This document shows, in pieces, positions 1-8,157 of a stretch of 64,000 bases of DNA. Within the stretch, counting starts at the first letter, position 1; each line of letters starts with the position of its first letter. The notes below the pieces were generated by a model, which saw only the letters and a program-made list of their open reading frames with translations, did not search any database and was not told where the DNA came from. The stretch lies in assembly GCA_963742875.1 (NCBI GenBank), contig CAVUNO010000012.1, forward strand, positions 406,508-470,507. The letters are read 5' to 3'. The position numbers and the translations under genes were made by a program. The stretch is from Bog-532 sp963742875 (GTDB lineage Bacteria; Actinomycetota; Actinomycetes; Streptosporangiales; Streptosporangiaceae).

Positions 1-260
1 CTGTGCGCACCCCCGCCATCTCCCGCCCCGCGGTCCGGCACCGGCCCGGTCCTGAGCAGCAGGTAGCAGATCCAGCACAGCAGGCCGACCACGGGCACCC
101 AGACCAGCTGGAACCAGTAAAAGAACGGGAAGTGCCCCAGCTCCGGCGTCGACCGGGCATACAGCGGCACCCACAGCGTGCCGATAATCGCGACGGTTAG
201 CAGAACCGTGACCGTGCCCCACCTGGCAGGGCTTTTGCCCGCCGGAGCGCGCTGGGCCAT
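1..260 (-). CDS. DUF3311 small membrane protein, partial (runs off left edge)
   Basis: Reading leftward from an ATG at 260, the frame stays open to the window edge (about 86 codons). After a short Lys/Arg N-terminus there is a hydrophobic segment (VTVLLTVAIIGTLWVPLY), a polar stretch PELGHFPFFYWFQL, and a second hydrophobic segment ending near CWICYLLL. The two-helix layout and the PLYAR...FPFFYW wording match DUF3311 proteins, which usually sit directly upstream of a sodium:solute symporter. That partner would lie left of the window. Function is not established for the family; a small accessory subunit is an inference. Confidence 0.72.
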   Translation of the reverse strand, partial: MAQRAPAGKSPARWGTVTVLLTVAIIGTLWVPLYARSTPELGHFPFFYWFQLVWVPVVGLLCWICYLLLRTGPVPDRGAGDGGGAH

Positions 261-474
261 CGCAGCCTCTCAGAGTGTGACGCGCGCTCTCAGAACGGGA
301 CACCCATGATGGCCTGGCCTTACCCTGCCGCCCCCGCGCAGAGGATTGCGCTCTCGGATTTTTGACCATGGTGCCGCAGAACGGGCCAGCCGATACGGCA
401 TTCCGGTGCATTGGCGGCATATCGGAATCCCGGGTACGCCGCACGCTGCTGGGCCAGGGTAGTGCTGGCGGCCC
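261..474. other. Intergenic, no gene seen
   Basis: About 210 bases upstream of the DUF3311 gene. I see no coding pattern, RNA gene or clear repeat. A long reading frame on the minus strand crosses it but has no family resemblance and shadows the gene fragments to the right. Confidence 0.4.
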
Positions 475-477
475 CAT

Positions 478-530
478 CGAGGTGAGGACGCCGCGCCGTA
501 GAAGTACGCGAAGCTCACCAACGCTGGTGC
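478..530 (-). pseudogene. Remnant of tyrosine integrase N-terminus
   Basis: About 50 bases (around gaagtacgcgaagctcacca) match closely the N-terminal coding region of the integrase at 44094-45035, and of its degraded copies ending near 12010 and 16090. Only this piece survives: there is no C-terminal domain to its left and no tRNA-like sequence to its right. It shows that the same element family once reached this point. Confidence 0.55.
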
Positions 531-577
531 GCGCACCGACGACAGGCTGATCCGCTGCCGGTGTATGACACGGGTCG

Positions 578-640
578 TGAGCCTCGGAGTGCTGACAGCG
601 TCGATCGCACATGAGGTCAACCAGTCACTCTCGGGCATCC
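578..640 (+). pseudogene. Fragment of a sensor histidine kinase (HisKA region)
   Basis: Translates as SLGVLTASIAHEVNQSLSGI, which is the phospho-accepting helix of a histidine kinase (the H in AHEVNQ is the usual phosphorylated histidine; families normally read NQPL). Homology stops abruptly at about 640, where sequence of another gene begins. With no other kinase sequence nearby it is a broken fragment. Confidence 0.6.
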
Positions 641-644
641 GACA

Positions 645-794
645 TCCTTCATCCACGTCACGTCGCCTCACGAGAACGCGCTGCCGCTCACCATCACCCA
701 TCGCTGGCCGGGCTCGGTTGTTGAGTTGCTCAACGTCGCCGACCCGCTCACCGATCCGACGGCACCCGCAGTGGCGGCTAGCAGAAGGGGATAA
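645..794 (+). pseudogene. Fragment of an epoxide hydrolase N-terminal domain
   Basis: In the frame starting at 648 the sequence reads FIHVTSPHENALPLTITHRW, then PGSVVELLNVADPLTDP, ending at TAA 792-794. This is the characteristic epoxide hydrolase N-terminal region, including the HxWPGS oxyanion-hole stretch (families read HGWPGS). The catalytic Asp and His regions are absent. It abuts the histidine kinase fragment at about 640 with no spacer, so the two were joined by a deletion or rearrangement, probably before or during arrival of the IS607 element at about 840. Confidence 0.6.
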
Positions 795-847
795 ACTGTT
801 TGGCGCGTCGCGTGCTATAGCGCTCAACAGCTTACTATGATGGTCGC

Positions 848-1426
848 GTGAACCTGAAGCAGTGGGCTGAGCGGCAAGGCGTCTCGTATGCGACCGCGCG
901 CCGCTGGTTCGCTGCGGGCATGCTGCCTGTCCAGGCTCGCCGGGTCGGCGGCCTGATCCTCGTCGGGGAAACTCCCGCCCCGGGCAATGCCGGGAGCGCT
1001 GTCGTGTACGCCCGGGTTTCGTCGGCAGATCAGAAAACCGACCTAGACAGGCAAGTGGCCCGGGTCACCGCGTGGGCGACCGGGCGCGGCATCACGGTCG
1101 GCCGCGTGGTCACCGAAACCGGATCCGCCCTGAACGGCAAGCGCCGTAAGTTCCTCGCCCTGCTCCGCGACCCGTCCGTGACCATGATCGTGGTGGAGCA
1201 CCGGGATCGATTCGCCCGGTTCGGCGCGGAGTACGTCGAGGCGGCACTCGCCGCGTCCGGGCGCGGGCTGCTCGTGGTGGACCCGGCCGGAGTAGACGAT
1301 GACCTGGTGCGGGACGTGACCGAGATCCTCACGTCCCTGTGCGCCCGCCTGTACGGGCGGCGTGCCGCCGCGAACCGGGCCGCGCGTGCGGTAGCTGCCG
1401 TGACTTCAACGGACGGCCCAGCATGA
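848..1426 (+). CDS. tnpA: IS607-family serine recombinase (TnpA)
   Basis: A 192-residue protein starting at GTG. The N-terminus is a MerR-like helix-turn-helix (LKQWAERQGVSYATARRWF), followed by a small serine-resolvase domain with YARVSSADQ; the predicted nucleophile is Ser58. HRDRFARFG and an SLCARLYG segment are also typical. This order (DNA-binding domain first, catalytic domain second) defines the IS607 transposase, which moves a circular intermediate and makes no target duplication. Its stop overlaps the start of tnpB (ATGA), so the two are probably translationally coupled. The protein looks complete. Confidence 0.93.
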   Translation: MNLKQWAERQGVSYATARRWFAAGMLPVQARRVGGLILVGETPAPGNAGSAVVYARVSSADQKTDLDRQVARVTAWATGRGITVGRVVTETGSALNGKRRKFLALLRDPSVTMIVVEHRDRFARFGAEYVEAALAASGRGLLVVDPAGVDDDLVRDVTEILTSLCARLYGRRAAANRAARAVAAVTSTDGPA

Positions 1427-2775
1427 CCGGCTTGCTCGCTTACAGGTTCGCGCTGGATCCCACCCCGGCGAAGGAGCGGGCGCTGCGGTCGCATGCGGGT
1501 GCGGCGCGGGTGGCGTTCAACTGGGGCCTGGCACGGGTGAAAGCCGTGATGGATCAGCGGGCGGCGGAAGCCACCTACGGGATCACCGGCGGCGACCTGA
1601 CCCCCGCCATCTCATGGTCGCTGTACTCGCTGCGCAAAGACTGGAACGCCGCCAAGGGCACGGCCGCGCCCTGGTGGGCGCAGTGCTCGAAGGAGGCGTT
1701 CAATACCGGCCTGGACCAGCTCGCGCGGGCGCTGAAAAACTGGGCCGGCTCCCGTAAGGGGCAGCGGAAAGGCAAGTCGGCCGGGTTTCCCCGGTTCAGG
1801 TCCAGGCGGACGGCCCGCCCGTCGATCCGGTTCACCACCGGCGCGTTCCGCTGCGAGGCCCGGCATGCGGTGCTGCCGCGGATCGGCCGGGTGAAGCTGC
1901 ACGAGCCCGGCACCCGGCTCGCTGATCTGGTCGTGGCGGGGACGGCGCGGGTGCTGGGCGTGTCGGTGCGGTTTGAGCGGGGCCGCTGGTTCGCCGCGTT
2001 CACCGTCGAGCAGGACGTGTCCCGGCCGTCACCGGCCGACCCGGGCGCGGTGGCCGGCGTCGACCTGGGGATCAAGACCCTCGCCGTCGTGTCCACCGGG
2101 GAGCAGATCCCCAATCCGCGGCACCTGGGCAGGTCGCTGCGGAAGGTCCGCCGCCTGTCCCGCACCGTGTGCCGGCGGCGGGGCCCGGACCGGCGGGCCC
2201 GGCAGCCGCCGTCGAACCGGTGGCGCCGCGCCGCGGTGGCGCTGGGGAAGGTTCAGGGCCGTGTCGCCGACCAGCGGCGGGACGCGCTGCACAAGGCCAC
2301 CACCAACCTGACCGGCCGGTTCGGGACGCTGGTGATCGAAGACCTCAATGTGCATGGGATGCTCGCCAGCCGGCGGCTGGCCCGCCACGTGGCGGATGCC
2401 TCGTTCGCTGAGTTCCGGCGGCAGGTCGCGTACAAGACCGCCTGGCGTGGCGGGGCTGTGATAGTCGCAGACCGGTGGTTCGCCAGTAGTAAGACATGCT
2501 CAGGCTGTGGAGCGGTGAAAACCAAGCTGCTCCTGTCCGAGCGGACCTACGTGTGCGGGGCGTGCGGGCTGGTCGCTGACCGGGACCGGAACGCCGCCGT
2601 GAACCTCGCCGAATACGGTAAGCGTCAACTGGCCGGGAGTGGCCCGGACAGCAACGGACGTGGAGCCGACCGTAAGACGACCCCCGGGTCGCTGGTGGCT
2701 GCGAAACGTCAACCCGGCACCGCGTACACGGGTCAGACCGGGACCGTCCCGCCGCAAGGCAGGACTGTGGCATGA
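1423..2775 (+). CDS. tnpB: TnpB RNA-guided nuclease of IS607-type element
   Basis: About 450 residues from ATG 1423, overlapping the tnpA stop. All RuvC-like landmarks are present: GVDLGIKTLAV (Asp214), VIEDLNVHGML (Glu306), a zinc ribbon with two CxxC pairs (CSGCG and CGACG), and DRDRNAAVNL near residue 386. TnpB proteins are RNA-guided DNA endonucleases; the guide (omega RNA) is normally made from the 3' end of tnpB and the right end of the element. I infer such an RNA over roughly 2600-2810 but cannot fix its ends. The tail beyond the zinc ribbon is Gly/Thr-rich and probably disordered. No missing catalytic residue. Confidence 0.93.
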   Translation: MTGLLAYRFALDPTPAKERALRSHAGAARVAFNWGLARVKAVMDQRAAEATYGITGGDLTPAISWSLYSLRKDWNAAKGTAAPWWAQCSKEAFNTGLDQLARALKNWAGSRKGQRKGKSAGFPRFRSRRTARPSIRFTTGAFRCEARHAVLPRIGRVKLHEPGTRLADLVVAGTARVLGVSVRFERGRWFAAFTVEQDVSRPSPADPGAVAGVDLGIKTLAVVSTGEQIPNPRHLGRSLRKVRRLSRTVCRRRGPDRRARQPPSNRWRRAAVALGKVQGRVADQRRDALHKATTNLTGRFGTLVIEDLNVHGMLASRRLARHVADASFAEFRRQVAYKTAWRGGAVIVADRWFASSKTCSGCGAVKTKLLLSERTYVCGACGLVADRDRNAAVNLAEYGKRQLAGSGPDSNGRGADRKTTPGSLVAAKRQPGTAYTGQTGTVPPQGRTVA

Positions 2776-2864
2776 GCGCTAACAAGCACTCTGCTGCAAC
2801 GGGTGAGTGAGAATGGATGGACCCCGACGCGCATCTGAATCCGCCAAAAGAAAGGAACACTCCC

Positions 2865-3887
2865 GTGTCTCATCATCTGGACACGCCGCTGGCGGCTAAG
2901 ACTGGCCAGCTGTACCTCGACGACCTGTACGTGTTTCCTGGCGAGGGCAGCACGGTGTTCGTCATGGACGTCAACTCCAACGTCAACGGCCTGCACGCCG
3001 AGCCGGGCTTCCACCCCGAGGCGCGCTACGAGTTCAAGGTCCACTTCGACGGGGCCGACCTCGAGACCTTGACCTACCGGGTGTCCTTCGGCGAGGCGGA
3101 CGCCGGCGGGTGGCAGGCGCTGCGGCTGCACGTCCTGACCGGCGAGGCGGCGCGCGACGACGCCGCATCCGGCGAACTGGTGCTGGAAGGCCGGACCGGC
3201 GAGACGGCCAGCGCGAGCGGCATCCGGGCGTGGGCCGGGCGGATCGCCGACTCGTTCTACATCGACCTGTCGCTGCTGGCCCTCATCAACGGCGCGGTGG
3301 CCGCGGGGACCGCACCCGACCTGTCCGGGTGGCGGCCGCAGGACGCGAAAAACAGCTTCGCCGGCAGCCTCGTCTACTCGATCGCGCTGGAGGTTCCGCA
3401 CACCCACCCGCGGCTGCGGCCCGGCGCCCGCACCGGCGTGTGGGCCGCCACCAAGCTGGCCACCGACGCCGGCGGCTGGCGGCAGATCAACCGCGCCGGC
3501 CACCCGATGATGTGGCCGATCTTCTGGCCGAACGACACCGACTTCACCGACCCGGCCAACGCCCGCCACCCCTCCGAAGACGTCAGCGCGGCGGCCAAGT
3601 ACATCGGTGAGCAGATCGCCGCCGTGGTGGCGGCCGCCGGCACCTCCGGTAACCCCGTGGGCTACGGGCAGGCGGTGGCGCGGGAGCTGTTCCCCGACGT
3701 GCTGCCCTACGTGGTCGGCACCCCCGCGGTCTACGGGTTCGCCGGTTTCAACGGCCGGACACTGGCCGACAACGCCCCCGAAGCGATGCTGTCCCTGGTC
3801 ACCAGCAACGCGGTGCCTTCGGGGCTCAAGCCCTCCGTCGCCGAGGACCAGCGGGCCAGCAGCTTCCCCTACGTCGTGCCTACCTAA
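2865..3887 (+). CDS. DUF4331 family protein
   Basis: 340 residues. I choose GTG 2865 because GAAAGGA at 2850-2856 is well placed, and the protein then begins SHHLDTPLAAKTGQLYLDDLY, the usual N-terminus of the family. It continues with VFVMDVNSNVNG, a beta-rich middle, and a C-terminal part with WPIFWPNDTDF and YVVGTPAVYGFAGFNGRTLAD. DUF4331 is widespread but its biochemical role is unknown. No signal peptide is visible. It is followed by a broken hydrolase with its own ribosome binding site. Complete and likely expressed; function not assigned. Confidence 0.85.
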   Translation: MSHHLDTPLAAKTGQLYLDDLYVFPGEGSTVFVMDVNSNVNGLHAEPGFHPEARYEFKVHFDGADLETLTYRVSFGEADAGGWQALRLHVLTGEAARDDAASGELVLEGRTGETASASGIRAWAGRIADSFYIDLSLLALINGAVAAGTAPDLSGWRPQDAKNSFAGSLVYSIALEVPHTHPRLRPGARTGVWAATKLATDAGGWRQINRAGHPMMWPIFWPNDTDFTDPANARHPSEDVSAAAKYIGEQIAAVVAAAGTSGNPVGYGQAVARELFPDVLPYVVGTPAVYGFAGFNGRTLADNAPEAMLSLVTSNAVPSGLKPSVAEDQRASSFPYVVPT

Positions 3888-3908
3888 CCAGCACACTCGA
3901 AGGAGACG

Positions 3909-4106
3909 GTGAGGCCGTTCGTCACCGTCGGCCAGGAGAACTCCGCGCCGATCCAGCTGTATTACGAGGACCATGGCTCGGGCAGGCCGGTGGTGCTGAT
4001 CCCCGGGTTCCCGCTCAGCGGCGGGGCCTGCGGCGCGCGGACCCATGAGCTGATCAAGGACAACGAGTACGTCCCCATCCAGGGCGCCTCCAATGGCCTG
4101 TGCTAG
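3909..4106 (+). pseudogene. Alpha/beta hydrolase (chloroperoxidase-like), internal deletion and truncated
   Basis: GTG 3909 follows AAGGAGAC. The first 38 residues (MRPFVTVGQENSAPIQLYYE then HGSGRPVVLIPGFPLSG) are a normal non-haem chloroperoxidase N-terminus, although HGFP has become PGFP. The next residues, THELIKDNEYVPIQGASNG, correspond to the far C-terminal end of the same family, so about 200 residues including the Ser nucleophile elbow and the catalytic Asp are missing. The reading frame then ends inside the integrase remnant that starts at 4103. Not functional. Confidence 0.75.
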
Positions 4107-4255
4107 AAACGGTCGCCGGGGACAGGCGCCGATGGGCGTCGCGCGCACGTTCGTCGGGCGCGCTAGCCGCATCGCGAGTCAGCATCGCCCGTGACTTCCA
4201 CCCGGCCAGCCGCATCAAATCGCCCTCTGACCCGCCATTCGCCAGCCAGGCCGTA
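4103..4255 (-). pseudogene. C-terminal remnant of tyrosine integrase
   Basis: About 150 bases closely match the 3' end of the intact integrase gene (44094-44250), including the coding for the final SPGDRF and the LAGWKSRAML region. The match stops near 4255 and the N-terminal two thirds are gone. It directly touches a fragment of the HTH gene normally found on the other side of the tRNA-like att site, so a deletion removed integrase N-terminus, att site and HTH start together. Confidence 0.75.
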
Positions 4256-4261
4256 ACTTCG

Positions 4262-4335
4262 GGCTAGCGGCCGATCAGCATGCACCGGGCGCTGCTGCCA
4301 GGCACCACCCCGGAGCAAGTGGCGGAGGCTCCTTC
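4262..4335 (+). pseudogene. Fragment of the element-end HTH protein
   Basis: The stretch around 4277-4325 (caccgggcgctgctgccagg) matches the middle of the HTH gene at 16407-16841, where it encodes SLHRALLAGATPDQVAEA. Only about 70 bases remain. Together with the integrase remnant it marks a collapsed junction between two tandem elements. Confidence 0.65.
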
Positions 4336-4353
4336 CACTCGTGGTGATGACGC

Positions 4354-5085
4354 TCATGAGTCCGGCACGAGCTGCTCCCCGCCGTCGATGTCGTAGGTCG
4401 CCCCGGTGACGGCCGTGTTGATCATCAGGTGCACGGCCAGCAGGGCGATGTCGGCCGGCCCGACCACGCGCCCGATGGGCAGCCTGGCGCTGAGCTGGGC
4501 GCGGCGCGCATCCAGATCGTCGCCGAGCAGCCGGGCCGACAGCGCCGTGTCGACGAAGCCGGCCGCGATGAGGTTGACCCGGACCGGCGCCACCTCGACC
4601 GCCAGGTTGGCGATAAGGGCGGGCAGCGCGGCGTTGAACGCGGCCATGAGCGACAGGCCGGGTCCCCGGGCGCTGGTGCCGCTCATGAACAGCAGCGCGC
4701 CGCCGGGCCGCACCCGGCCGACGGCATGCCGGGCCACCTCGATGGCCAGCCACGGGTGCCCGTCGAAATCGCGGATCGCCCGCTCGTGGTCGAGGTCGGC
4801 CAGGGGCGCGTAGTACGGGCCGGGGCCGGTCACCATCACGTGGTCGACCGGTCCCGGCAGGCCGGCGAAGAACTGCCCGAGGGCGGCCGGGTCGGTGGCG
4901 TCGAAGGCCGCGACCTCGCGCGCGCCGACGTCGGCCGTGGCCTGCTTGAGGTGTTCGGCGTTGCGGCCGGTCAGGATGACCTCCGCGCCCTCCTCGCGGG
5001 CCCGGCGGGCGGTTTCCAGGCCTATGCCGGTGCTGCCGCCGATTACGACGACGGTCTGCCCGGCCAGTTCCGGTTTGCGGGTCAT
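4354..5085 (-). CDS. SDR-family protein lacking the Tyr-Lys pair
   Basis: 243 residues from ATG 5085, preceded by AGGAGGTAAC. The N-terminus has the Rossmann motif GGSTGIG (TGxxxGIG type) and an acidic DATDP; the C-terminal part reads RVNLIAAGFVDTALSA and ends with a GGEQLVPDS tail, so it is full length for a short-chain dehydrogenase/reductase. Where classical SDRs have YxxxK, this protein reads MAAFN (Tyr to Met, Lys to Asn), so the usual proton relay is absent. Either it belongs to the atypical SDR group without this pair or it is not an oxidoreductase. Its upstream neighbours are remnants, so it is probably transcribed alone. Confidence 0.82.
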   Translation of the reverse strand: MTRKPELAGQTVVVIGGSTGIGLETARRAREEGAEVILTGRNAEHLKQATADVGAREVAAFDATDPAALGQFFAGLPGPVDHVMVTGPGPYYAPLADLDHERAIRDFDGHPWLAIEVARHAVGRVRPGGALLFMSGTSARGPGLSLMAAFNAALPALIANLAVEVAPVRVNLIAAGFVDTALSARLLGDDLDARRAQLSARLPIGRVVGPADIALLAVHLMINTAVTGATYDIDGGEQLVPDS

Positions 5086-5340
5086 GACGTTACCTCCTGG
5101 GTTCGGATGGGTTTGGCGCAGCCGGCGTCGGGCGCCCGCAGCACGATGCGGTGACCGCTGGTGCGCTTGTCGCTCACGAACAGCGCGGTGACCGGCGCGG
5201 CCGCCGCGCAGAGACCGCCCATGATGATTATCGCGGGCTGGTAGCCGTGCGCCAGCGCGTGAGCGTAGCTGCGCCCGCGCGTCGCGCCGATCAGCGCGGA
5301 AACCACGGCGATGACGATGACCCCGCCGATCCGAGGCGGG
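5082..5340 (-). pseudogene. C-terminal remnant of an MFS transporter (DHA2-like)
   Basis: Reads IGGVIVIAVVSALIGATRG, then HALAHGYQPAIIIMGGLCAA and APVTALFVSDKR, the last two membrane helices and cytoplasmic tail of a drug:H+ antiporter-2 type permease. Nothing of the preceding twelve helices is present. The stop overlaps the start of the SDR gene, so the two may once have been one transcript. Confidence 0.55.
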
Positions 5341-5394
5341 TGGTGACCTCCTGCACGAACCACTGGTATTCCGTGTCCACGATCTCGGCCTCCT

Positions 5395-5672
5395 GATCCG
5401 ATGCCGGGGCCGAAGTCCGGGCCACCAGGCTGGTCCTGCCAGGACGGGCAGATGCCTGCCCGGTGCGCCGGCGGGGACGAAGACGTTCAGGTAGAGACAG
5501 TTCTCGGATGTGCTGGCCACACGAACCCTGATGACGGCTGCGGGCAATGCGGCGCGAACGCCGTAGCCTCCCGGATACCGGTCCAGCGCGCGGGCGGCTG
5601 CGAGCGACGCCAGCGCAGCGACCCAACCGGTGGAGCCGCGTACGGAATGCCCAGGAACTCGTCCATCGTCCC
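5395..5672 (-). pseudogene. Carboxylesterase type B fragment, frameshifted
   Basis: In one frame the minus strand reads DEFLGIPYAAPPVGSLRWR, and in another TSENCLYLNVFVPAG followed by HLPVL. These are consecutive N-terminal signatures of type B carboxylesterases, but they are separated by a frame change. The Gly-x-Ser-x-Gly nucleophile and the remaining 350 or so residues are missing. Confidence 0.65.
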
Positions 5673-5941
5673 GGCCTCCTTGCCGCGGACCCGGTCCTAG
5701 CGGAAATCCCGGTCCTGGCCGCTGCTCCCAGGCGGTTTCCGGGTGTGCTGAAATATGTCTGCAACAATTCGCCGGCGAAGCAGGCAGCTTCTTGACAGTT
5801 CTGTCGTCTGAACTTGAGACTGCTTTCAACCCTTCGGATCTTTTTCCATGGGGGTCCGGTGGCGGAGTGCTCTCCGCGACGGTTCGGAGGAATGGCGTCG
5901 CCGGGCGAAGCGGCCGCCTCCAAAAGCCACGAGGTGACACA
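5673..5941. other. Leader region upstream of lutA
   Basis: Non-coding stretch between the esterase remnant and lutA. An AT-richer part near 5740-5830 (ctgcaacaattc, cttgacagttctgtcgtctg) could hold the lutABC promoter. The TTGACA-like hexamer near 5792 is the best candidate, but no -10 box can be fixed with confidence. Confidence 0.35.
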
Positions 5942-6679
5942 GTGCGTATCGCCTTGTTCGTGACCTGCCTGGCCGACACGCTGTTTCCGGGCGTCGGCCA
6001 GTCCACCGTGCGGTTGCTCGAGCGGCTCGGCCATAGCGTCGAGTTTCCAGAGACGCAGACGTGCTGCGGCCAGATGCACATCAACACTGGCTACGCTTCG
6101 GAAGCGCTTCCGCTTGTCCGCCATTATGTCGAGTTGTTCAAGCCCTATGAGGTGATCGTCGCTCCATCCGGCTCCTGCGTCGGCTCGGTCCGGCACCAGT
6201 ACGCGATGGTGGCCCGCCGATGCGGGGATGAGAAGCTCGCCCAGCGAGCTGAGGGCGTGGCGGCCCGGACATACGAGCTATCGCAGCTGCTTGTCGACGT
6301 GCTCGGGGTGGAGGATGTCGGCGCCTACTACCCGCACCGGGTCACCTACCACCCGACGTGTCACTCCCTGCGACTGCTGCGGGTGGGGGAGCGCCCGTTG
6401 CAGCTACTGCGGAACGTAGCGGGCATCGACCTGGTAGAGCTGCCCGACGCGGAGGTCTGCTGCGGTTTCGGTGGCACGTTCGCGCTGAAGAACGCGGATG
6501 TGTCTACGGCGATGCTGGCCGACAAGATGCGTAATGTTGTGGATTCCGGGGCGCAGGTGTGCACGGCTGGTGACAGTTCGTGCCTGATGCACATCGGCGG
6601 CGGGCTCTCCAGGCTGCGTGCGGGGGTAAAGACGGTCCACTTGGCGGAGATACTCGCATCGACCAGGGAGGCCGGATGA
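5942..6679 (+). CDS. lutA: Lactate utilisation protein A (CCG-domain Fe-S protein)
   Basis: 245 residues from GTG 5942, with GAGGTG upstream. It contains two cysteine-rich CCG modules: TCCGQMH near residue 40 plus APSGSCVG, and CCGFGGTFALKN near residue 180 plus TAGDSSCLMHIGGGL. This pattern defines LutA/YkgE, one of three proteins that together oxidise L-lactate to pyruvate on the cytoplasmic side of the membrane. Its stop overlaps the lutB start (ATGA), and lutB overlaps lutC in the same way, so the three form one operon. It appears complete. Confidence 0.92.
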   Translation: MRIALFVTCLADTLFPGVGQSTVRLLERLGHSVEFPETQTCCGQMHINTGYASEALPLVRHYVELFKPYEVIVAPSGSCVGSVRHQYAMVARRCGDEKLAQRAEGVAARTYELSQLLVDVLGVEDVGAYYPHRVTYHPTCHSLRLLRVGERPLQLLRNVAGIDLVELPDAEVCCGFGGTFALKNADVSTAMLADKMRNVVDSGAQVCTAGDSSCLMHIGGGLSRLRAGVKTVHLAEILASTREAG

Positions 6680-8157
6680 CAACATTCCTCGGCATGCCAA
6701 CGGCCCCGCGCGGCGTTGGGCATCTCCGCCAAGTCGAGCCGTTCCCGGTAGCGGCACGTCGCGGCCTCGCCAACACCCAGATGCGGCGCAACCTGACCAA
6801 AGCGACCGGAATAATCCGCGCCAAGCGGGCAGCGATCGTCGGCGAAGTCCCGGACTGGGAGCAACTGCGCGAGGCGGGGCGGGCGATCAAAACCGAAACC
6901 ATGGCGCACTTGGACCACTACCTGGAGCAACTGGAGACCAATGTCACGGCGCACGGCGGCGTCGTCCACTGGGCCCGGGATGCCAACGAGGCCAATCGCA
7001 TCATCGTGGACCTGGTCTGCGGCACAGGCGCCGCCCAGGTCGTCAAGGTCAAGTCTATGGTCACCGACGAGATCGGGCTGAACGAGGCGCTAGCGCAGGC
7101 GGGGGTCCAAGCGTACGAGACTGACCTCGCCGAGCTCATCGTGCAACTCGGCCATGACAGGCCCTCCCACATTCTGGTGCCGGCGATCCACCGCAACCGT
7201 GCGGAGATCCGCGAGATCTTCCTCAGGGAAATGGGCGACGCCGACCCGGGCCTCAGCGACGATCCAGCCGCGCTCGCCGAGGCCTCGCGCGCCCATCTGC
7301 GGCGGCTGTTCCTGTCCGCCCGAGTCGGGATCAGCGGCGCCAACTTTGCCGTCGCCGATACCGGCGCGCTGGGCGTGGTGGAATCCGAGGGCAATGGCCG
7401 CATGTGCCTGACGCTGCCAGAAACACTGATCACCGTGATGGGGATCGAGAAGGTGGTGCCGTCTTGGCGCGACCTGGGGGTGTTCATGCAACTGCTGCCG
7501 CGTTCGTCCACCGGCGAGCGGATGAACCCCTATACCTCGATCTGGACCGGGGTGACTCCCGGGGACGGCCCGCAGCAGTTCCACCTTGTGCTGCTCGACA
7601 ACGGGAGGACCGCTGTCCTGGCCGACGAGACTGGCCGGCAGACTCTGCATTGCATTCGCTGCTCGGCATGCCTGAACGTGTGCCCGGTCTACGAGCGGGT
7701 CGGCGGTCATGCCTACGGTTCGGTCTACCCGGGCCCGATCGGCGCCATCTTGTCGCCGCAGCTGACCGGCATCGAGGACAACGCGTCGCTGCCGTATGCG
7801 TCGTCGTTGTGCGGCGCCTGCTACGACGTGTGCCCGGTGAAGATCGACATCCCTTCGGTGCTGGTCCATCTGCGCGCTCGTCACGTGGAGGCGGCGCGAG
7901 AGGGCCGTTGGCTGCCTCGCGGTGAGGCTGTCACCATGGCCGCGGCGTCGTGGGTGATGGCCGGCCGTGGACGCTTCACGGCGGCGCAGCGCGCAGCAAA
8001 ACTCGGACGCGCGGTGGGCCGCCGCGGCCAGATCCGCAGGCTGCCGCCGCCGTTCGCCGGCTGGACCGAGGCACGCGACATGCCGGTGCCCGCGGCCATG
8101 ACCTTCCGTGAGTGGTGGCGGCGCGAGCACAGGCCCGAGGACGGAGCGCGCGGGTGA
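6676..8157 (+). CDS. lutB: Lactate utilisation protein B (ferredoxin-type subunit)
   Basis: 493 residues from ATG 6676. The N-terminal LUD domain carries the SGANFAVADTG and ESEGNGRM stretches; the middle holds two ferredoxin motifs, CIRCSACLNVCPVYE and CGACYDVCPVKID; the C-terminal tail reads MTFREWW, usual for the family. LutB transfers electrons within the LutABC lactate oxidation complex. Overlap with both neighbours by four bases indicates coupled translation. No defects seen. Confidence 0.94.
   Translation: MTTFLGMPTAPRGVGHLRQVEPFPVAARRGLANTQMRRNLTKATGIIRAKRAAIVGEVPDWEQLREAGRAIKTETMAHLDHYLEQLETNVTAHGGVVHWARDANEANRIIVDLVCGTGAAQVVKVKSMVTDEIGLNEALAQAGVQAYETDLAELIVQLGHDRPSHILVPAIHRNRAEIREIFLREMGDADPGLSDDPAALAEASRAHLRRLFLSARVGISGANFAVADTGALGVVESEGNGRMCLTLPETLITVMGIEKVVPSWRDLGVFMQLLPRSSTGERMNPYTSIWTGVTPGDGPQQFHLVLLDNGRTAVLADETGRQTLHCIRCSACLNVCPVYERVGGHAYGSVYPGPIGAILSPQLTGIEDNASLPYASSLCGACYDVCPVKIDIPSVLVHLRARHVEAAREGRWLPRGEAVTMAAASWVMAGRGRFTAAQRAAKLGRAVGRRGQIRRLPPPFAGWTEARDMPVPAAMTFREWWRREHRPEDGARG

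Larger units (their letters stand above)
840..2810 (+). mobile_element. IS607-type insertion (tnpA-tnpB), ends approximate
   Basis: The unit is defined by the overlapping tnpA and tnpB genes. The left end lies between the broken epoxide hydrolase fragment (ends 794) and the tnpA start; the right end lies between the tnpB stop and the ribosome binding site of the next gene at 2850. IS607 elements have no long terminal inverted repeats and make no target duplication, so exact ends cannot be read from one copy. Confidence 0.7.

Noticed and set aside
2733..4172. Long minus-strand frame of 479 codons over the DUF4331 gene
   Set aside because: It is the mirror of a GC-rich gene on the plus strand, Gly/Val/Arg-rich without any motif, and has no start signal.
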